Shown: positions 46,938 through 55,144 of the stretch, one piece after another
How positions within the stretch are numbered: position 1 is the stretch's first letter
Layout of the letters: every line of letters starts with the position of its first letter
NCBI RefSeq assembly: GCF_041080625.1
Contig: NZ_CP163518.1
Span: 7,371,501-7,435,500, forward strand
Reading direction: 5' to 3'
DNA from: Streptomyces sp. CG1
Lineage (GTDB): Bacteria > Actinomycetota > Actinomycetes > Streptomycetales > Streptomycetaceae
Length of the DNA: 64,000 bases
The notes under the pieces: generated by a model
Database searches by the model: none
Told to the model about the DNA's origin: nothing
The model's input: only the letters and a program-made list of their open reading frames with translations
Position numbers and translations under genes: made by a program

Positions 46938-47456
46938 TTATCGGGTTCCCCACATGTAGGTCTGCTTCTTGAGCTTCAGATAGACGAAGCTCTCGGTGGA
47001 GCGCACACCGGGCAGGGACCGGATGCGTTTGTTGATGACGTCCAGCAGGTGGTCGTCGTCCTCGCAGACGATCTCGGCGAGGATGTCGAACGAGCCCGCG
47101 GTCATCACCACGTACTCGACTTCCGACATGTCAGTCAGCGCGTCCGCGATCGACTCGACATCACCCTCGACGTTGATCCCGACCATCGCCTGCCGGCGGA
47201 AGCCCACGGTGAGCGGGTCCGTGACGGCGACGATCTGCATCACGCCCTGGTCCAGCAACTTCTGGACGCGCTGGCGCACGGCCGCCTCCGACAGGCCGAC
47301 GGCCTTGCCGATCGCGGCGTACGGCCTGCGGCCGTCCTCCTGGAGCTGCTGAATGATGGCGAGGGAGACGGCATCCAGCTGGGGGGTGCCGTTCCTGGAC
47401 TCGCGGGACGAGTCCCTCTGGTCTGCGCTTCGACTGGCCACGGCCTCACTGTGCAC
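46938..47456 (-). CDS. Lrp/AsnC-family regulator (EpuRI-like)
   Basis: A 172-residue regulator with an N-terminal HTH (AIIQQLQEDGRRPYAAIGKA; LSEAAVRQRVQKLLDQGVMQ) and a C-terminal ligand-binding RAM domain (YVVMTAGSFDILAEIVCEDD). By context it corresponds to EpuRI of S. coelicolor, reported as a regulator of polyamine utilisation (from memory, moderate certainty). Start is uncertain: GTG 47456 is used; TTG 47477 and GTG 47441 are alternatives. It sits between the aminotransferase and the divergent dehydrogenase, so it can control both. Confidence 0.88.
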   Translation of the reverse strand: MHSEAVASRSADQRDSSRESRNGTPQLDAVSLAIIQQLQEDGRRPYAAIGKAVGLSEAAVRQRVQKLLDQGVMQIVAVTDPLTVGFRRQAMVGINVEGDVESIADALTDMSEVEYVVMTAGSFDILAEIVCEDDDHLLDVINKRIRSLPGVRSTESFVYLKLKKQTYMWGTR

Positions 47457-47551
47457 GAGGTCTCGACAGTTTCGCAACCCCTCGGCGATGAAATTCGTTG
47501 TTTAGGGGATCGAGTCTTGCGGATTTCGCAGAAGTGATGGTGGTGGGGGTG

Positions 47552-47579
47552 TTGAAAACGCGGCTCCGGCGACTAGGGT
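47552..47579 (+). promoter_or_regulatory. Promoter of the aldehyde dehydrogenase gene
   Basis: TTGAAA (47552-47557), 16-bp spacer, TAGGGT (47574-47579). Predicted leader of about 95 nt before GTG 47683. The divergent regulator start lies about 100 bp away, so the intergenic region can hold a shared operator. Confidence 0.55.
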
Positions 47580-47682
47580 GAGGTGTCTCAGTGATTGGAC
47601 AGCCCGGCGGTCCCGCGCACATGCGGGCGGGCCGGCCGCGCTGGACAGCTCGAACCCTCGAACCAGATTCAGGAGGCCGGCA

Positions 47683-49122
47683 GTGAGCACCGAGCTGCGT
47701 CGTCTGCGCAACTACATCGACGGTGAGTTCCGGGACGCCGCCGACGGACGGACCACCGAGGTGGTCAACCCCGCGACGGGCGAGGCGTACGCGACCGCAC
47801 CGCTGTCCGGTGAGGCGGACGTCGACGCCGCGATGGCGGCCGCCGCCGCGGCCTTCCCGGCCTGGCGCGACACCACTCCCGCCGAGCGCCAGAAGGCCCT
47901 GCTCAAGATCGCCGACGCGTTCGAGGAGCGCGCCGAGGAGCTGATCGCGGCCGAGGTGGAGAACACGGGCAAGCCCACCGGGCTCACCCGCTCCGAGGAG
48001 ATCCCGCCGATGGTCGACCAGATCCGCTTCTTCGCGGGCGCGGCGCGACTGCTCGAGGGCCGCTCGGCCGGCGAGTACATGGAGGGGATGACCTCGATCA
48101 TCCGCCGTGAGCCGGTCGGCGTCTGCGCCCAGGTCGCCCCCTGGAACTACCCGATGATGATGGCCGTATGGAAGTTCGCCCCGGCCATCGCCGCGGGCAA
48201 CACGGTCGTCCTGAAGCCCTCGGACACCACCCCGGCCTCCACCGTCCTGATCGCCGACATCATCGGCTCCATCCTTCCCAAGGGCGTCTTCAACGTCGTC
48301 TGCGGCGACCGCGACACGGGCCGGTTGATGGTCGAGCACTCGGTGCCCGCGATGGCGTCGATCACCGGCTCGGTGCGCGCCGGCATGTCGGTGGCCGAGT
48401 CCGCGTCCAAGGACGTCAAGCGGGTCCACCTGGAGCTGGGTGGCAAGGCGCCGGTCGTCGTCTTCGAGGACACCGACATCGCCAAGGCCGTCGAGGACAT
48501 CTCCGTCGCGGGCTTCTTCAACGCCGGCCAGGACTGTACGGCCGCGACCCGCGTCCTCGTCCAGGAGGCCATCCACGACGAGTTCGTGGCCGCGCTCGCC
48601 AAGGCCGCGGCCGAGACGAAGACCGGCCAGCCGGACGACGAGGACGTCCTGTACGGCCCCCTGAACAACCCGAACCAGCTCAAGCAGGTCTCCGGCTTCA
48701 TCGACCGCCTCCCCGCCCACGCCAAGGTCCAGGCGGGCGGCCACCAGGTCGGTGACAAGGGCTACTTCTACGCCCCGACCGTCGTCTCCGGCCTGAAGCA
48801 GGACGACGAGATCATCCAGAACGAGGTCTTCGGACCGGTCATCACCGTCCAGTCCTTCTCGGACGAGGACCAGGCCGTCGAGTGGGCCAACGGCGTCGAG
48901 TACGCCCTCGCGTCCTCGGTGTGGACCAAGGACCACGCCCGCGCGATGCGCATGTCCAAGAAGCTCGACTTCGGCTGCGTGTGGATCAACACCCACATCC
49001 CGCTGGTCGCCGAGATGCCCCACGGCGGCTTCAAGAAGTCCGGCTACGGCAAGGACCTGTCGGCGTACGGCTTCGAGGACTACACGCGGATCAAGCACGT
49101 GATGACGTCGCTGGGCGAGTAA
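47683..49122 (+). CDS. Gamma-aminobutyraldehyde/aldehyde dehydrogenase
   Basis: A 479-residue NAD(P)-dependent dehydrogenase. Motifs: APWNYPMMMAVWKFAPAIAA (about 147-166), VHLELGGKAPVVVF with the general-base Glu, and FFNAGQDCTAATRV with the catalytic Cys near 287. NEVFGPVITV and NTHIPLVAEMPHGGFKKSGY close the C-terminus. Probably oxidises 4-aminobutanal formed from putrescine to GABA. GTG 47683 has AGGAGG 6 nt upstream. It is divergent from the Lrp regulator. Confidence 0.93.
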   Translation: MSTELRRLRNYIDGEFRDAADGRTTEVVNPATGEAYATAPLSGEADVDAAMAAAAAAFPAWRDTTPAERQKALLKIADAFEERAEELIAAEVENTGKPTGLTRSEEIPPMVDQIRFFAGAARLLEGRSAGEYMEGMTSIIRREPVGVCAQVAPWNYPMMMAVWKFAPAIAAGNTVVLKPSDTTPASTVLIADIIGSILPKGVFNVVCGDRDTGRLMVEHSVPAMASITGSVRAGMSVAESASKDVKRVHLELGGKAPVVVFEDTDIAKAVEDISVAGFFNAGQDCTAATRVLVQEAIHDEFVAALAKAAAETKTGQPDDEDVLYGPLNNPNQLKQVSGFIDRLPAHAKVQAGGHQVGDKGYFYAPTVVSGLKQDDEIIQNEVFGPVITVQSFSDEDQAVEWANGVEYALASSVWTKDHARAMRMSKKLDFGCVWINTHIPLVAEMPHGGFKKSGYGKDLSAYGFEDYTRIKHVMTSLGE

Positions 49123-49139
49123 TCCCGGGCACGGCCGCC

Positions 49140-49177
49140 GCGGCCCCCGGACGGGTTCCTCCCCGTCCGGGGGCCGC
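49140..49177 (+). terminator. Strong terminator after the dehydrogenase gene
   Basis: Perfect 16-bp inverted repeat, arms 49140-49155 and 49162-49177, 6-nt loop, then GTTTCACT-like sequence. It starts 17 nt after the stop codon. Confidence 0.85.
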
Positions 49178-49298
49178 ACCGTTTCACTCGGCCGACCGGA
49201 ACGTGAACAGCCCCGATCGACAAGGTGTCGGACAGACGGGGGCATGCTCGACGCAGCGTCGATTGTCCGTTCGTCAGGCGGGAAGGCATCCTTCCGGG

Positions 49299-50492
49299 GT
49301 GCCCCAGACTTCCTCGCGTACGTCAGAGATGTCCCGCCGCTCCCTTCTGCGCGCCCTCGGCGGCACCGCCGCGCTCGGTGCGCTGGCCGGCTGCGGGGTG
49401 CCCGCCGCCTATGTAGCGCCCGGCGACCGGGCCGTCGCCGACGAGTCCACCGCCGACAAGAAGCTGACCTGGGCGAACTGGCCGCTGTACATCGACACCG
49501 ACGACAAGAACCCGAACCGGCGGCCGACGGTGGAGGCGTTCGAGAAGCGCACCGGGATCCGGGTGGACTACGTCGAGGAGATCAACGACAACGACGAGTT
49601 CTTCGGCAAGATCAGCCCCGCGCTGATGAACCACCAGTCGACCGGCCGCGACCTGATCGTCATCAGCGACTGGATGTGCGCGCGGTTCGTACGGCTCGGC
49701 TGGGTGCAGAAGATGGACCGCGCCCACCAGCCGAACGTGGCGGAGTACCTCGACCCCCTGCTCCGCTCACCGGCCTTCGACAAGGGCCGCCTCTTCACGG
49801 TCCCCTGGCAGTCGGGCATCACCGGCATCGCCTACAACCGCAAGAAGCTGGGCCGCGAGATCCGGCACGTCAAGGACCTCTGGGCAAGTGACTTGAAGGG
49901 CCGCGTGACCCTCCTCTCCGGCCTGGACGAGTCGTTCGCGCTGCTCATGCAGGGCAACGGCGTGGACATCACCAAGTGGACGGCGGACGACTTCCACCGC
50001 GTCTGCGACGAGGTGGAGCGCGAGATCCAGCGCGGCCAGATCCGCCGCTTCACCGGCAACGACTACACCAAGGACCTGGTCAGCGGCGACGTCCTCGCCT
50101 GCCAGGCCTACTCCGGCGACGTCATCCAGCTCCAGGCGGACAACCCCGACATCCGCTTCGTCGTCCCCGAGGAGGGCGCCGAGCTGTGGTCGGACTCCCT
50201 GATGATCCCCAACCGGGCCCGCCGCAAGGCCAACGCCGAGCGCCTGATCGACTATTACTACGACCCCGGGACCGCCGCGAATCTCGCCGCCTGGGTCAAC
50301 TACGTCTGCCCGGTCCCGGCCGCGAAGGAGGTCCTGGCGGCGTCCAAGGACAAGGACACCGCGGCTCTGGCCGACAACCCCCTGATCTTCCCGGACTCCG
50401 ACATGCGCAAGCGTCTCGCCATCGCCCGGGACATCACGTCCACGGAGCGGGTGGAGTTCGCCAGGCGGTGGAACAAGATCGTGGGGCTCTAG
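49299..50492 (+). CDS. potD: Polyamine (spermidine/putrescine) ABC transporter substrate-binding lipoprotein
   Basis: A 397-residue exported protein. The N-terminus MSRRSLLRALGGTAALGALAG followed by Cys is a twin-arginine lipoprotein signal. The mature part has LTWANWPLYIDTDDKN, PTVEAFEKRTGIRVDYVEEI, TVPWQSGITGIAYNRKKLG and a C-terminal RWNKIVGL, matching PotD. The start is GTG 49299 (GGAAGG upstream) or ATG 49329. No permease or ATPase gene is adjacent here, so it must share a transporter encoded elsewhere. It follows the aldehyde dehydrogenase. Confidence 0.9.
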   Translation: MPQTSSRTSEMSRRSLLRALGGTAALGALAGCGVPAAYVAPGDRAVADESTADKKLTWANWPLYIDTDDKNPNRRPTVEAFEKRTGIRVDYVEEINDNDEFFGKISPALMNHQSTGRDLIVISDWMCARFVRLGWVQKMDRAHQPNVAEYLDPLLRSPAFDKGRLFTVPWQSGITGIAYNRKKLGREIRHVKDLWASDLKGRVTLLSGLDESFALLMQGNGVDITKWTADDFHRVCDEVEREIQRGQIRRFTGNDYTKDLVSGDVLACQAYSGDVIQLQADNPDIRFVVPEEGAELWSDSLMIPNRARRKANAERLIDYYYDPGTAANLAAWVNYVCPVPAAKEVLAASKDKDTAALADNPLIFPDSDMRKRLAIARDITSTERVEFARRWNKIVGL

Positions 50493-50513
50493 CGCGGCCG
50501 GCTCCGCCGCGTC

Positions 50514-50557
50514 TTCTACCGTGGAGAGCCGTACGTTCTACCGTGGAGGGCCGTACG
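50514..50557 (+). repeat. 22-bp tandem duplication with a -10-like hexamer
   Basis: TTCTACCGTGGAG... occurs at 50514-50535 and 50536-50557 with one mismatch in 22 bp. Each copy contains TACCGT (TANNNT). It lies 22 nt before the ATG of the next gene, so the duplication doubles a putative promoter element. Confidence 0.85.
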
Positions 50558-50578
50558 AGCGTGAAGGGGGCCGGGAAC

Positions 50579-50995
50579 ATGGCGGTTTGGGGGCTGGTCG
50601 TCGAGACGACCAGGAGTGCCGGTGATCGCAAGCACATCGAGGCCGAGGTGCCGGCGCATGTCCACGGCTCTCGTGCCGAGGCGCTCGCGGAGCTCGAGCG
50701 GCGGGCCCGGAGCTACTCGCCCGAGCACCCCCGAAACCCCAGGCGCCGTCGGCTCTTCCGGGACGGCGACGGATTCCTTCTCGTCGTCGACGGGGTGTGG
50801 CAGTCGTTCGCCACCCGGTTCACGGTGGCGGAACTGCTGGAGGACTCCGCCGCACCGGACGAGCCGGTGGAGCAGGTCGAGCCGGTCGAGGAAGTTGAGG
50901 TAGTTGAGCGGGCCGAGGAGGGCAAGCCGGTCGAATGGTACGCGGACGGGGTGCCGGTCAAGCCGGCCTGGCTGGGACGCGACGACCTGCCGTGA
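50579..50995 (+). CDS. Hypothetical protein with acidic C-terminal half
   Basis: A 138-residue protein of unknown function. The N-terminal part (GLVVETTRSAGDRKHIEAEV ... ELERRARSYSPEHPRNPRRRR) is basic; the middle is beta-rich (LFRDGDGFLLVVDGVWQS). The C-terminal third is acidic (PVEQVEPVEEVEVVERAEEG) and ends WYADGVPVKPAWLG. No TM or signal. ATG 50579 follows GAAGGGGG. A common short Streptomyces protein with no assigned role. Confidence 0.75.
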   Translation: MAVWGLVVETTRSAGDRKHIEAEVPAHVHGSRAEALAELERRARSYSPEHPRNPRRRRLFRDGDGFLLVVDGVWQSFATRFTVAELLEDSAAPDEPVEQVEPVEEVEVVERAEEGKPVEWYADGVPVKPAWLGRDDLP

Positions 50996-51039
50996 GCGCG
51001 CCCGCCGTCCGGACGTGCTGACGGCTGATTGAGGCATGG

Positions 51040-51066
51040 TTGGCGGCATGCCCTTGCTCCTACGAT
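51040..51066 (+). promoter_or_regulatory. Putative promoter before the 51094 gene
   Basis: TTGGCG (51040-51045), 15-bp spacer and TACGAT (51061-51066), then GGGGAGG at 51081-51087 as the ribosome site for GTG 51094. The spacer is short, so the call is tentative. Confidence 0.4.
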
Positions 51067-51093
51067 GGAAGCCACCGTCGGGGGAGGGTGGAC

Positions 51094-52056
51094 GTGACGA
51101 GCAGTACGCCGCAGGGGGCCGGGCGCCGGCTGGAGAACGGGATCGCCTGGGCGGTCCGGAACGCGGACGGGGTCGTTGCGATCGTCGTCGCCGTGGTCGT
51201 CGGGCTGATGGACGTCCTCAACAACAACATGGACCCCAACATAGTCTCCGGCGCCACGCTGCTCGTGCTCGCCGCGCTGGTGTACGGCTCGCTCACCGAG
51301 CGCCGGCGCCGGATGGCCGACCTCCGCGCCGCGACCGCCGGAACCAGCCGGGCCATCGAGGACCTGGCGATGGTGCGTGCGCTCTCCGGCGCCGAGACCG
51401 CCCTCGCCCACGAGCAGGCCCGGCGTACGACCAGCCGCTGGGTGTTCAAGGGCGGGACCGGCACCTATCTGCGGGCCGTCACGCTGCCCGAGTGCGTGCT
51501 CGAAGCACAGCGCCAGCGGCGCTCCCTCAGCATGAAGATCGACATCATCAACCCCGCCGACGACCACGTGTGCGCCGCCTACGCCCGCTTCAGGAGCACA
51601 TTCGGGCCAGGGCCCGGCGGAGACCACGCCGAGTGGACCGTCGAACGCACCCGGAAGGAGGCCTACGCCACCGTCGTCGCCGCCTGCTGGCACCGGCAGC
51701 GGCTGGACACCCTGGAGATCGACGTCCACCTGTCCTCGGTGGCACCGGCGCTGCGCTTCGACCTCTCCGACACCTGCCTGATCATCACCCAGGACGACCC
51801 CAGCAGGGTCAGCCTCTATGTGGAGCGCGCCCGGCCGCTCTACGACTACTACGTCACCGAGCTGCACCAGAGCCGCGAGCAGGCGGTCAAGCTCGATCTG
51901 CGCGAGGCCGTCCCGCTCACCGAAGAGCCCACCGTGGACGAGGTCAGACGCCTGCTCGACCGGCTCGGCCTGCCACTTCCGCCGAGCTACACCGACCGTG
52001 ACGTCGGCGACGTCATCGACAAGGCGCTGCGCGCGGAGAACCCGTACCGCAGGTGA
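51094..52056 (+). CDS. Membrane-anchored protein of unknown function
   Basis: A 320-residue protein with two N-terminal hydrophobic helices (about residues 23-40, VVAIVVAVVVGLMDVLN, and 45-63, SGATLLVLAALVYGSL). A 250-residue soluble C-terminal domain follows, containing WVFKGGTGTYLRAVTLPECV, WTVERTRKEAYATVVAACW and SRVSLYVERARPLYDYY. The soluble part resembles phospholipase-D-like or PIN-like scaffolds only vaguely; I do not assign a function. It leads the run to the cupin-like gene (30 nt gap). Confidence 0.75.
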   Translation: MTSSTPQGAGRRLENGIAWAVRNADGVVAIVVAVVVGLMDVLNNNMDPNIVSGATLLVLAALVYGSLTERRRRMADLRAATAGTSRAIEDLAMVRALSGAETALAHEQARRTTSRWVFKGGTGTYLRAVTLPECVLEAQRQRRSLSMKIDIINPADDHVCAAYARFRSTFGPGPGGDHAEWTVERTRKEAYATVVAACWHRQRLDTLEIDVHLSSVAPALRFDLSDTCLIITQDDPSRVSLYVERARPLYDYYVTELHQSREQAVKLDLREAVPLTEEPTVDEVRRLLDRLGLPLPPSYTDRDVGDVIDKALRAENPYRR

Positions 52057-52086
52057 GCGTCGTGTTCCGGCCAAGGGGGAAGGAAC

Positions 52087-52743
52087 ATGGACTACCCGGC
52101 CCTCGAACGGGCCGCCCGGCGGCATGCCGCCGCCGAGCTGATACGGCACGCCGTGTCGGAACTGGACCGCATCGTCTCGGGTCGCCGCGCCCTGCACGCG
52201 GTACGACATCCCCTGGGGTTCGTCTGCCTGCCCGTCCTGCGCGACGGCGACGACGGCGTCTGCGTCCACGTCTTCGGTACGCCGGAGGCCCAGCCCGACG
52301 AGTCCGTGCCGCAAGTGCACTGCCACAGCTGGGACTTGACGAGCACGGTGCTGTACGGCCGGCTCGACAACCGGCGCATGGACGTGGACGACGACACCGG
52401 CGAACCCACCCACCGGGTCTTCGAGGTGTTCAGCGATCCCTCCGGCGTCGACGAACTCCGGCCCACCGGGCGGCTGGTGCGGCTGCGGCCCGGCGCGGAA
52501 CAGACCAGCGCGCGCGGCCAGAGCTACACCCTCCCGGCGGGTGAATTCCACACCAGCGTGGTGCCGGACGGCCGCCCCACCGCCACCCTGGTCCTGGGGC
52601 GGACCCTGCCCGGCCGCGTGGACCTCTCGCTGGGCCCGCCGTCCGCCCCGGGCCACCGCATGGTCCGCCGGACGTGCGACGCGACCCAGACCGCCCGGAT
52701 CGCTCGGGCCGCCCTCAGGAGGATCCATGAGCCCGAACCCTGA
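52087..52743 (+). CDS. Cupin-fold-like protein
   Basis: A 218-residue protein with VHCHSWDLTSTVLYGRLDNR (about 77-96), a His-rich metal-like motif of the cupin/cysteine-dioxygenase type, and the second motif YTLPAGEFHTSVVPDG near 150. The HxH...H arrangement suggests a metal-binding barrel. Substrate unknown. GGGGGAAGGAA lies before ATG 52087. It overlaps the IMPase gene by 17 nt, so the 51094, 52087 and 52727 genes form one transcriptional unit. Confidence 0.75.
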   Translation: MDYPALERAARRHAAAELIRHAVSELDRIVSGRRALHAVRHPLGFVCLPVLRDGDDGVCVHVFGTPEAQPDESVPQVHCHSWDLTSTVLYGRLDNRRMDVDDDTGEPTHRVFEVFSDPSGVDELRPTGRLVRLRPGAEQTSARGQSYTLPAGEFHTSVVPDGRPTATLVLGRTLPGRVDLSLGPPSAPGHRMVRRTCDATQTARIARAALRRIHEPEP

Positions 52744-53689
52744 CCCGTCGTCCTCGCCGGCCGGCTACGCCGTTGAGCACCGTACGGCCGTGGGCGCCGC
52801 CGAGGAGGCCGGTGCGCTGCTGCGCTCCCGCTTCCCCGACGGTTTCGCCGCCCGTCCCAAGGGTCAACTCGGCGATGTCGTCACCGACTTGGACGTGGCC
52901 GCCGAGCAGCTCCTGGTCGGACGGATCCGCGAGCGCTTCCCGCACGACCGGATCCTGGCCGAGGAGTCCGGCGAACTCGCCGGTCACGGCGGCGGCGACC
53001 GCACCTGGCTGATCGATCCCCTCGACGGCAGCAACAACGTCGTCATCGGGCTCCCCGTCTACGTCGTCGGTGTCGCCCTGTGCGTCGAGGACACACCCGT
53101 CGTGGGCGTCGTCCACGATCCGATGACCGGCCGTACGTGGTCCGCGCTGCGGGGCGGCGGGGCCCAGGGGCCCGGCGGGCGCCTCGCCGCCCCTCCGCCC
53201 GCCCGCCCGCTCTCTGCCGCGGGTCCCCTGCTGGCCTGGACCCAGGGCCACGCCGTCTCCCGCGACGATCACGTCGCCTGCGCCCTCCGCCACACCCTCG
53301 AACTCCGCTCCCGCCGCCTGCTCCAGCTCTGGGCGCCCCTGGTCGCCTGGGCCATGCTGGCCCGCGGCGACATCGACGGCTTCGTGGGCTACCGCGCCGA
53401 GGCGATCGACCTCCCCGCCGGCGCGCTGCTCGCCCGCGAGGCCGGCATTGCCCTACGGCACCTCGACGGGGCCGAGTTCGGCGGCGGCTTCGGCGGTCCC
53501 GACACGGGCCGTTCCTTCGTCGCCGGGCGCCCGGAGATGCTGCCGCACCTCCTCGACCTCGTCAGCCCTTTCTCTCCCGGCACCGAGGGCATGCACACGG
53601 TGGAAACCGCCCCGGCAGGTCCAACGGCGCGGCGTTCTTCGGCGGCCGGTACGCCACCGTCGGGCCCCACGTCCGGCCATCGTCCCTAG
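52727..53689 (+). CDS. Inositol monophosphatase-family phosphatase
   Basis: A 320-residue protein with the IMPase motifs ILAEESGE (metal-binding Glu) near residue 78, WLIDPLDGSNN near 96 and GYRAEAIDLPAGALLAREAG in the C-terminal half. The family hydrolyses inositol phosphate, histidinol phosphate, FBP or PAP; the actual substrate is unknown. AGGAGG is 4 nt before ATG 52727. The C-terminal ~40 residues are low-complexity. Confidence 0.88.
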   Translation: MSPNPDPSSSPAGYAVEHRTAVGAAEEAGALLRSRFPDGFAARPKGQLGDVVTDLDVAAEQLLVGRIRERFPHDRILAEESGELAGHGGGDRTWLIDPLDGSNNVVIGLPVYVVGVALCVEDTPVVGVVHDPMTGRTWSALRGGGAQGPGGRLAAPPPARPLSAAGPLLAWTQGHAVSRDDHVACALRHTLELRSRRLLQLWAPLVAWAMLARGDIDGFVGYRAEAIDLPAGALLAREAGIALRHLDGAEFGGGFGGPDTGRSFVAGRPEMLPHLLDLVSPFSPGTEGMHTVETAPAGPTARRSSAAGTPPSGPTSGHRP

Positions 53690-53765
53690 AGACCCTCTGT
53701 CCGGCTGGCGCAAATCCAGTTACAGCGGCGGCCTGGTCGGCGTTCGTCACGTCCGTGGGCAGCCG

Positions 53766-55043
53766 CTAGGTCAGCGCCAGCGCGCCCACCGCCGCCCCCA
53801 CCGCACACGCCGCCAGTACCGCGCCGGTCCCCATCAATCGGCGCACCGGCACCCGGACCCCGTACGCATGGCACCGCTCGTACCACAGCAGCGTCGCCAG
53901 GGACGCCCACGGCGTGATCACCGGGCCGGCGTTCGTACCGACCAGCAGGGCGAGCAGCTGGTCATGGTTGCCCACCGGCACGGCCGCCTCACCCGCGAGG
54001 TAGACGGGGAGGTTGTTGAGGGCGTTGGAGAGGCCGCCGCCCACCGCCGCCGCGCGGAACATGCCGAGCGTGCCGCCGTCGTGGCCGACCGCCGAGGCGA
54101 GCAGACGGTGCAGCCCGTGCGCGTCGAACGTCTCGACCACCAGGAACATGCCGGGCACCATCACCAGCAGCCGCCAGGGGATGAGTGACGGTCGGAGAAC
54201 CGACCGGTCACGGACGACGAAGGCCGCCACGGCGACCAGCGCGGCCGTCGCCGAGGCCAGCCACAGCGGGACGTCGGCCACCAGGATGGCGATCAGGAAG
54301 CCGGCGCAGGCGAGCGCGCAGGCGCGGAAGAGCACCGGGTCGGCGGGGCGGTGCACGGCGGGCGGTGTGTAGCGGTCGGCCGCGTCGGGGCGGACGTCCG
54401 CCGCGCGCGCCGCACCGGGCCCCGGCAACGGCACGGCGGTCAGCAGGCCGGACTCGTCCACCACAGGGCCCCCACGCCTGCCCCGCCGCCAGAAGAACAG
54501 CCACAAACAAGCCATTGTCACGGCCAGCGCGGCGAGTTGCGGGGCCCACATCCGGCCCGCCAGGCCCAGCGGGGACAGGGCGACCCGGTTGGCGGCCAGC
54601 AGGTTCGTCAGGTTGGACACGGGCAGGAGGAGGCTAGCCGTGTTGGCCAGCCAGACCGTGGTCATCGCCAGCGGCACCGGCGCGATGCCCACCCGGGAGG
54701 CGAGTGCCAGCATCACCGGGGTCAGCAGGACCGCCGTCGTGTCCAGGTTCAGGGCGATCGTCGTGACGGAAGCGAAGGCCACGCACAGCAGGAACAACAA
54801 CCCGTAGCTGCCCCGGCCCGCCCGTGCCACCCGGGACGCCAGCACGTCGAACACCTCGGCCCTGCTGGTCAGTTCGGCCAGCACGATCACCGTGCCCAGG
54901 AACCCCAGGAGCGGTGCTATGCGGGTCATCGCGCCGGAAGCGGAACCGGTGGGCAGCAATCCCGTGGCCACACACAGCAGTCCGGTCACCAGCAGACCGA
55001 TCGCCACCCGGTCGAGGACATGCAGACGCAGCAGGACACGCAC
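53766..55043 (-). CDS. ArsB/SLC13-like ion transporter
   Basis: A 425-residue integral membrane protein with about 11 hydrophobic segments. Family motifs: LGTVIVLAELTSRAEVFDVL, VTTIALNLDTTAVLLTPVML (the loop common to ArsB/NhaD/SLC13), and LSNALNNLPVYLAGEAAVP with VGTNAGPVITPWASLATLLW. Substrates in the superfamily are arsenite, sodium or carboxylates. GTG 55043 is chosen near the first membrane segment; the frame extends to 55184 into the promoter region of the divergent gene. Divergent from the TIR-NACHT gene with only 101 bp between starts. Confidence 0.85.
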   Translation of the reverse strand: MRVLLRLHVLDRVAIGLLVTGLLCVATGLLPTGSASGAMTRIAPLLGFLGTVIVLAELTSRAEVFDVLASRVARAGRGSYGLLFLLCVAFASVTTIALNLDTTAVLLTPVMLALASRVGIAPVPLAMTTVWLANTASLLLPVSNLTNLLAANRVALSPLGLAGRMWAPQLAALAVTMACLWLFFWRRGRRGGPVVDESGLLTAVPLPGPGAARAADVRPDAADRYTPPAVHRPADPVLFRACALACAGFLIAILVADVPLWLASATAALVAVAAFVVRDRSVLRPSLIPWRLLVMVPGMFLVVETFDAHGLHRLLASAVGHDGGTLGMFRAAAVGGGLSNALNNLPVYLAGEAAVPVGNHDQLLALLVGTNAGPVITPWASLATLLWYERCHAYGVRVPVRRLMGTGAVLAACAVGAAVGALALT

Positions 55044-55144
55044 GGTTGGAAGGGTCGCACAGTTGTGCCCTGCTGTGGCCTGCGCGCCGTCGAACGCCTG
55101 GAAACGACCGGTATCAGCCTCTCTTCTCACGGCATCATGAATAC

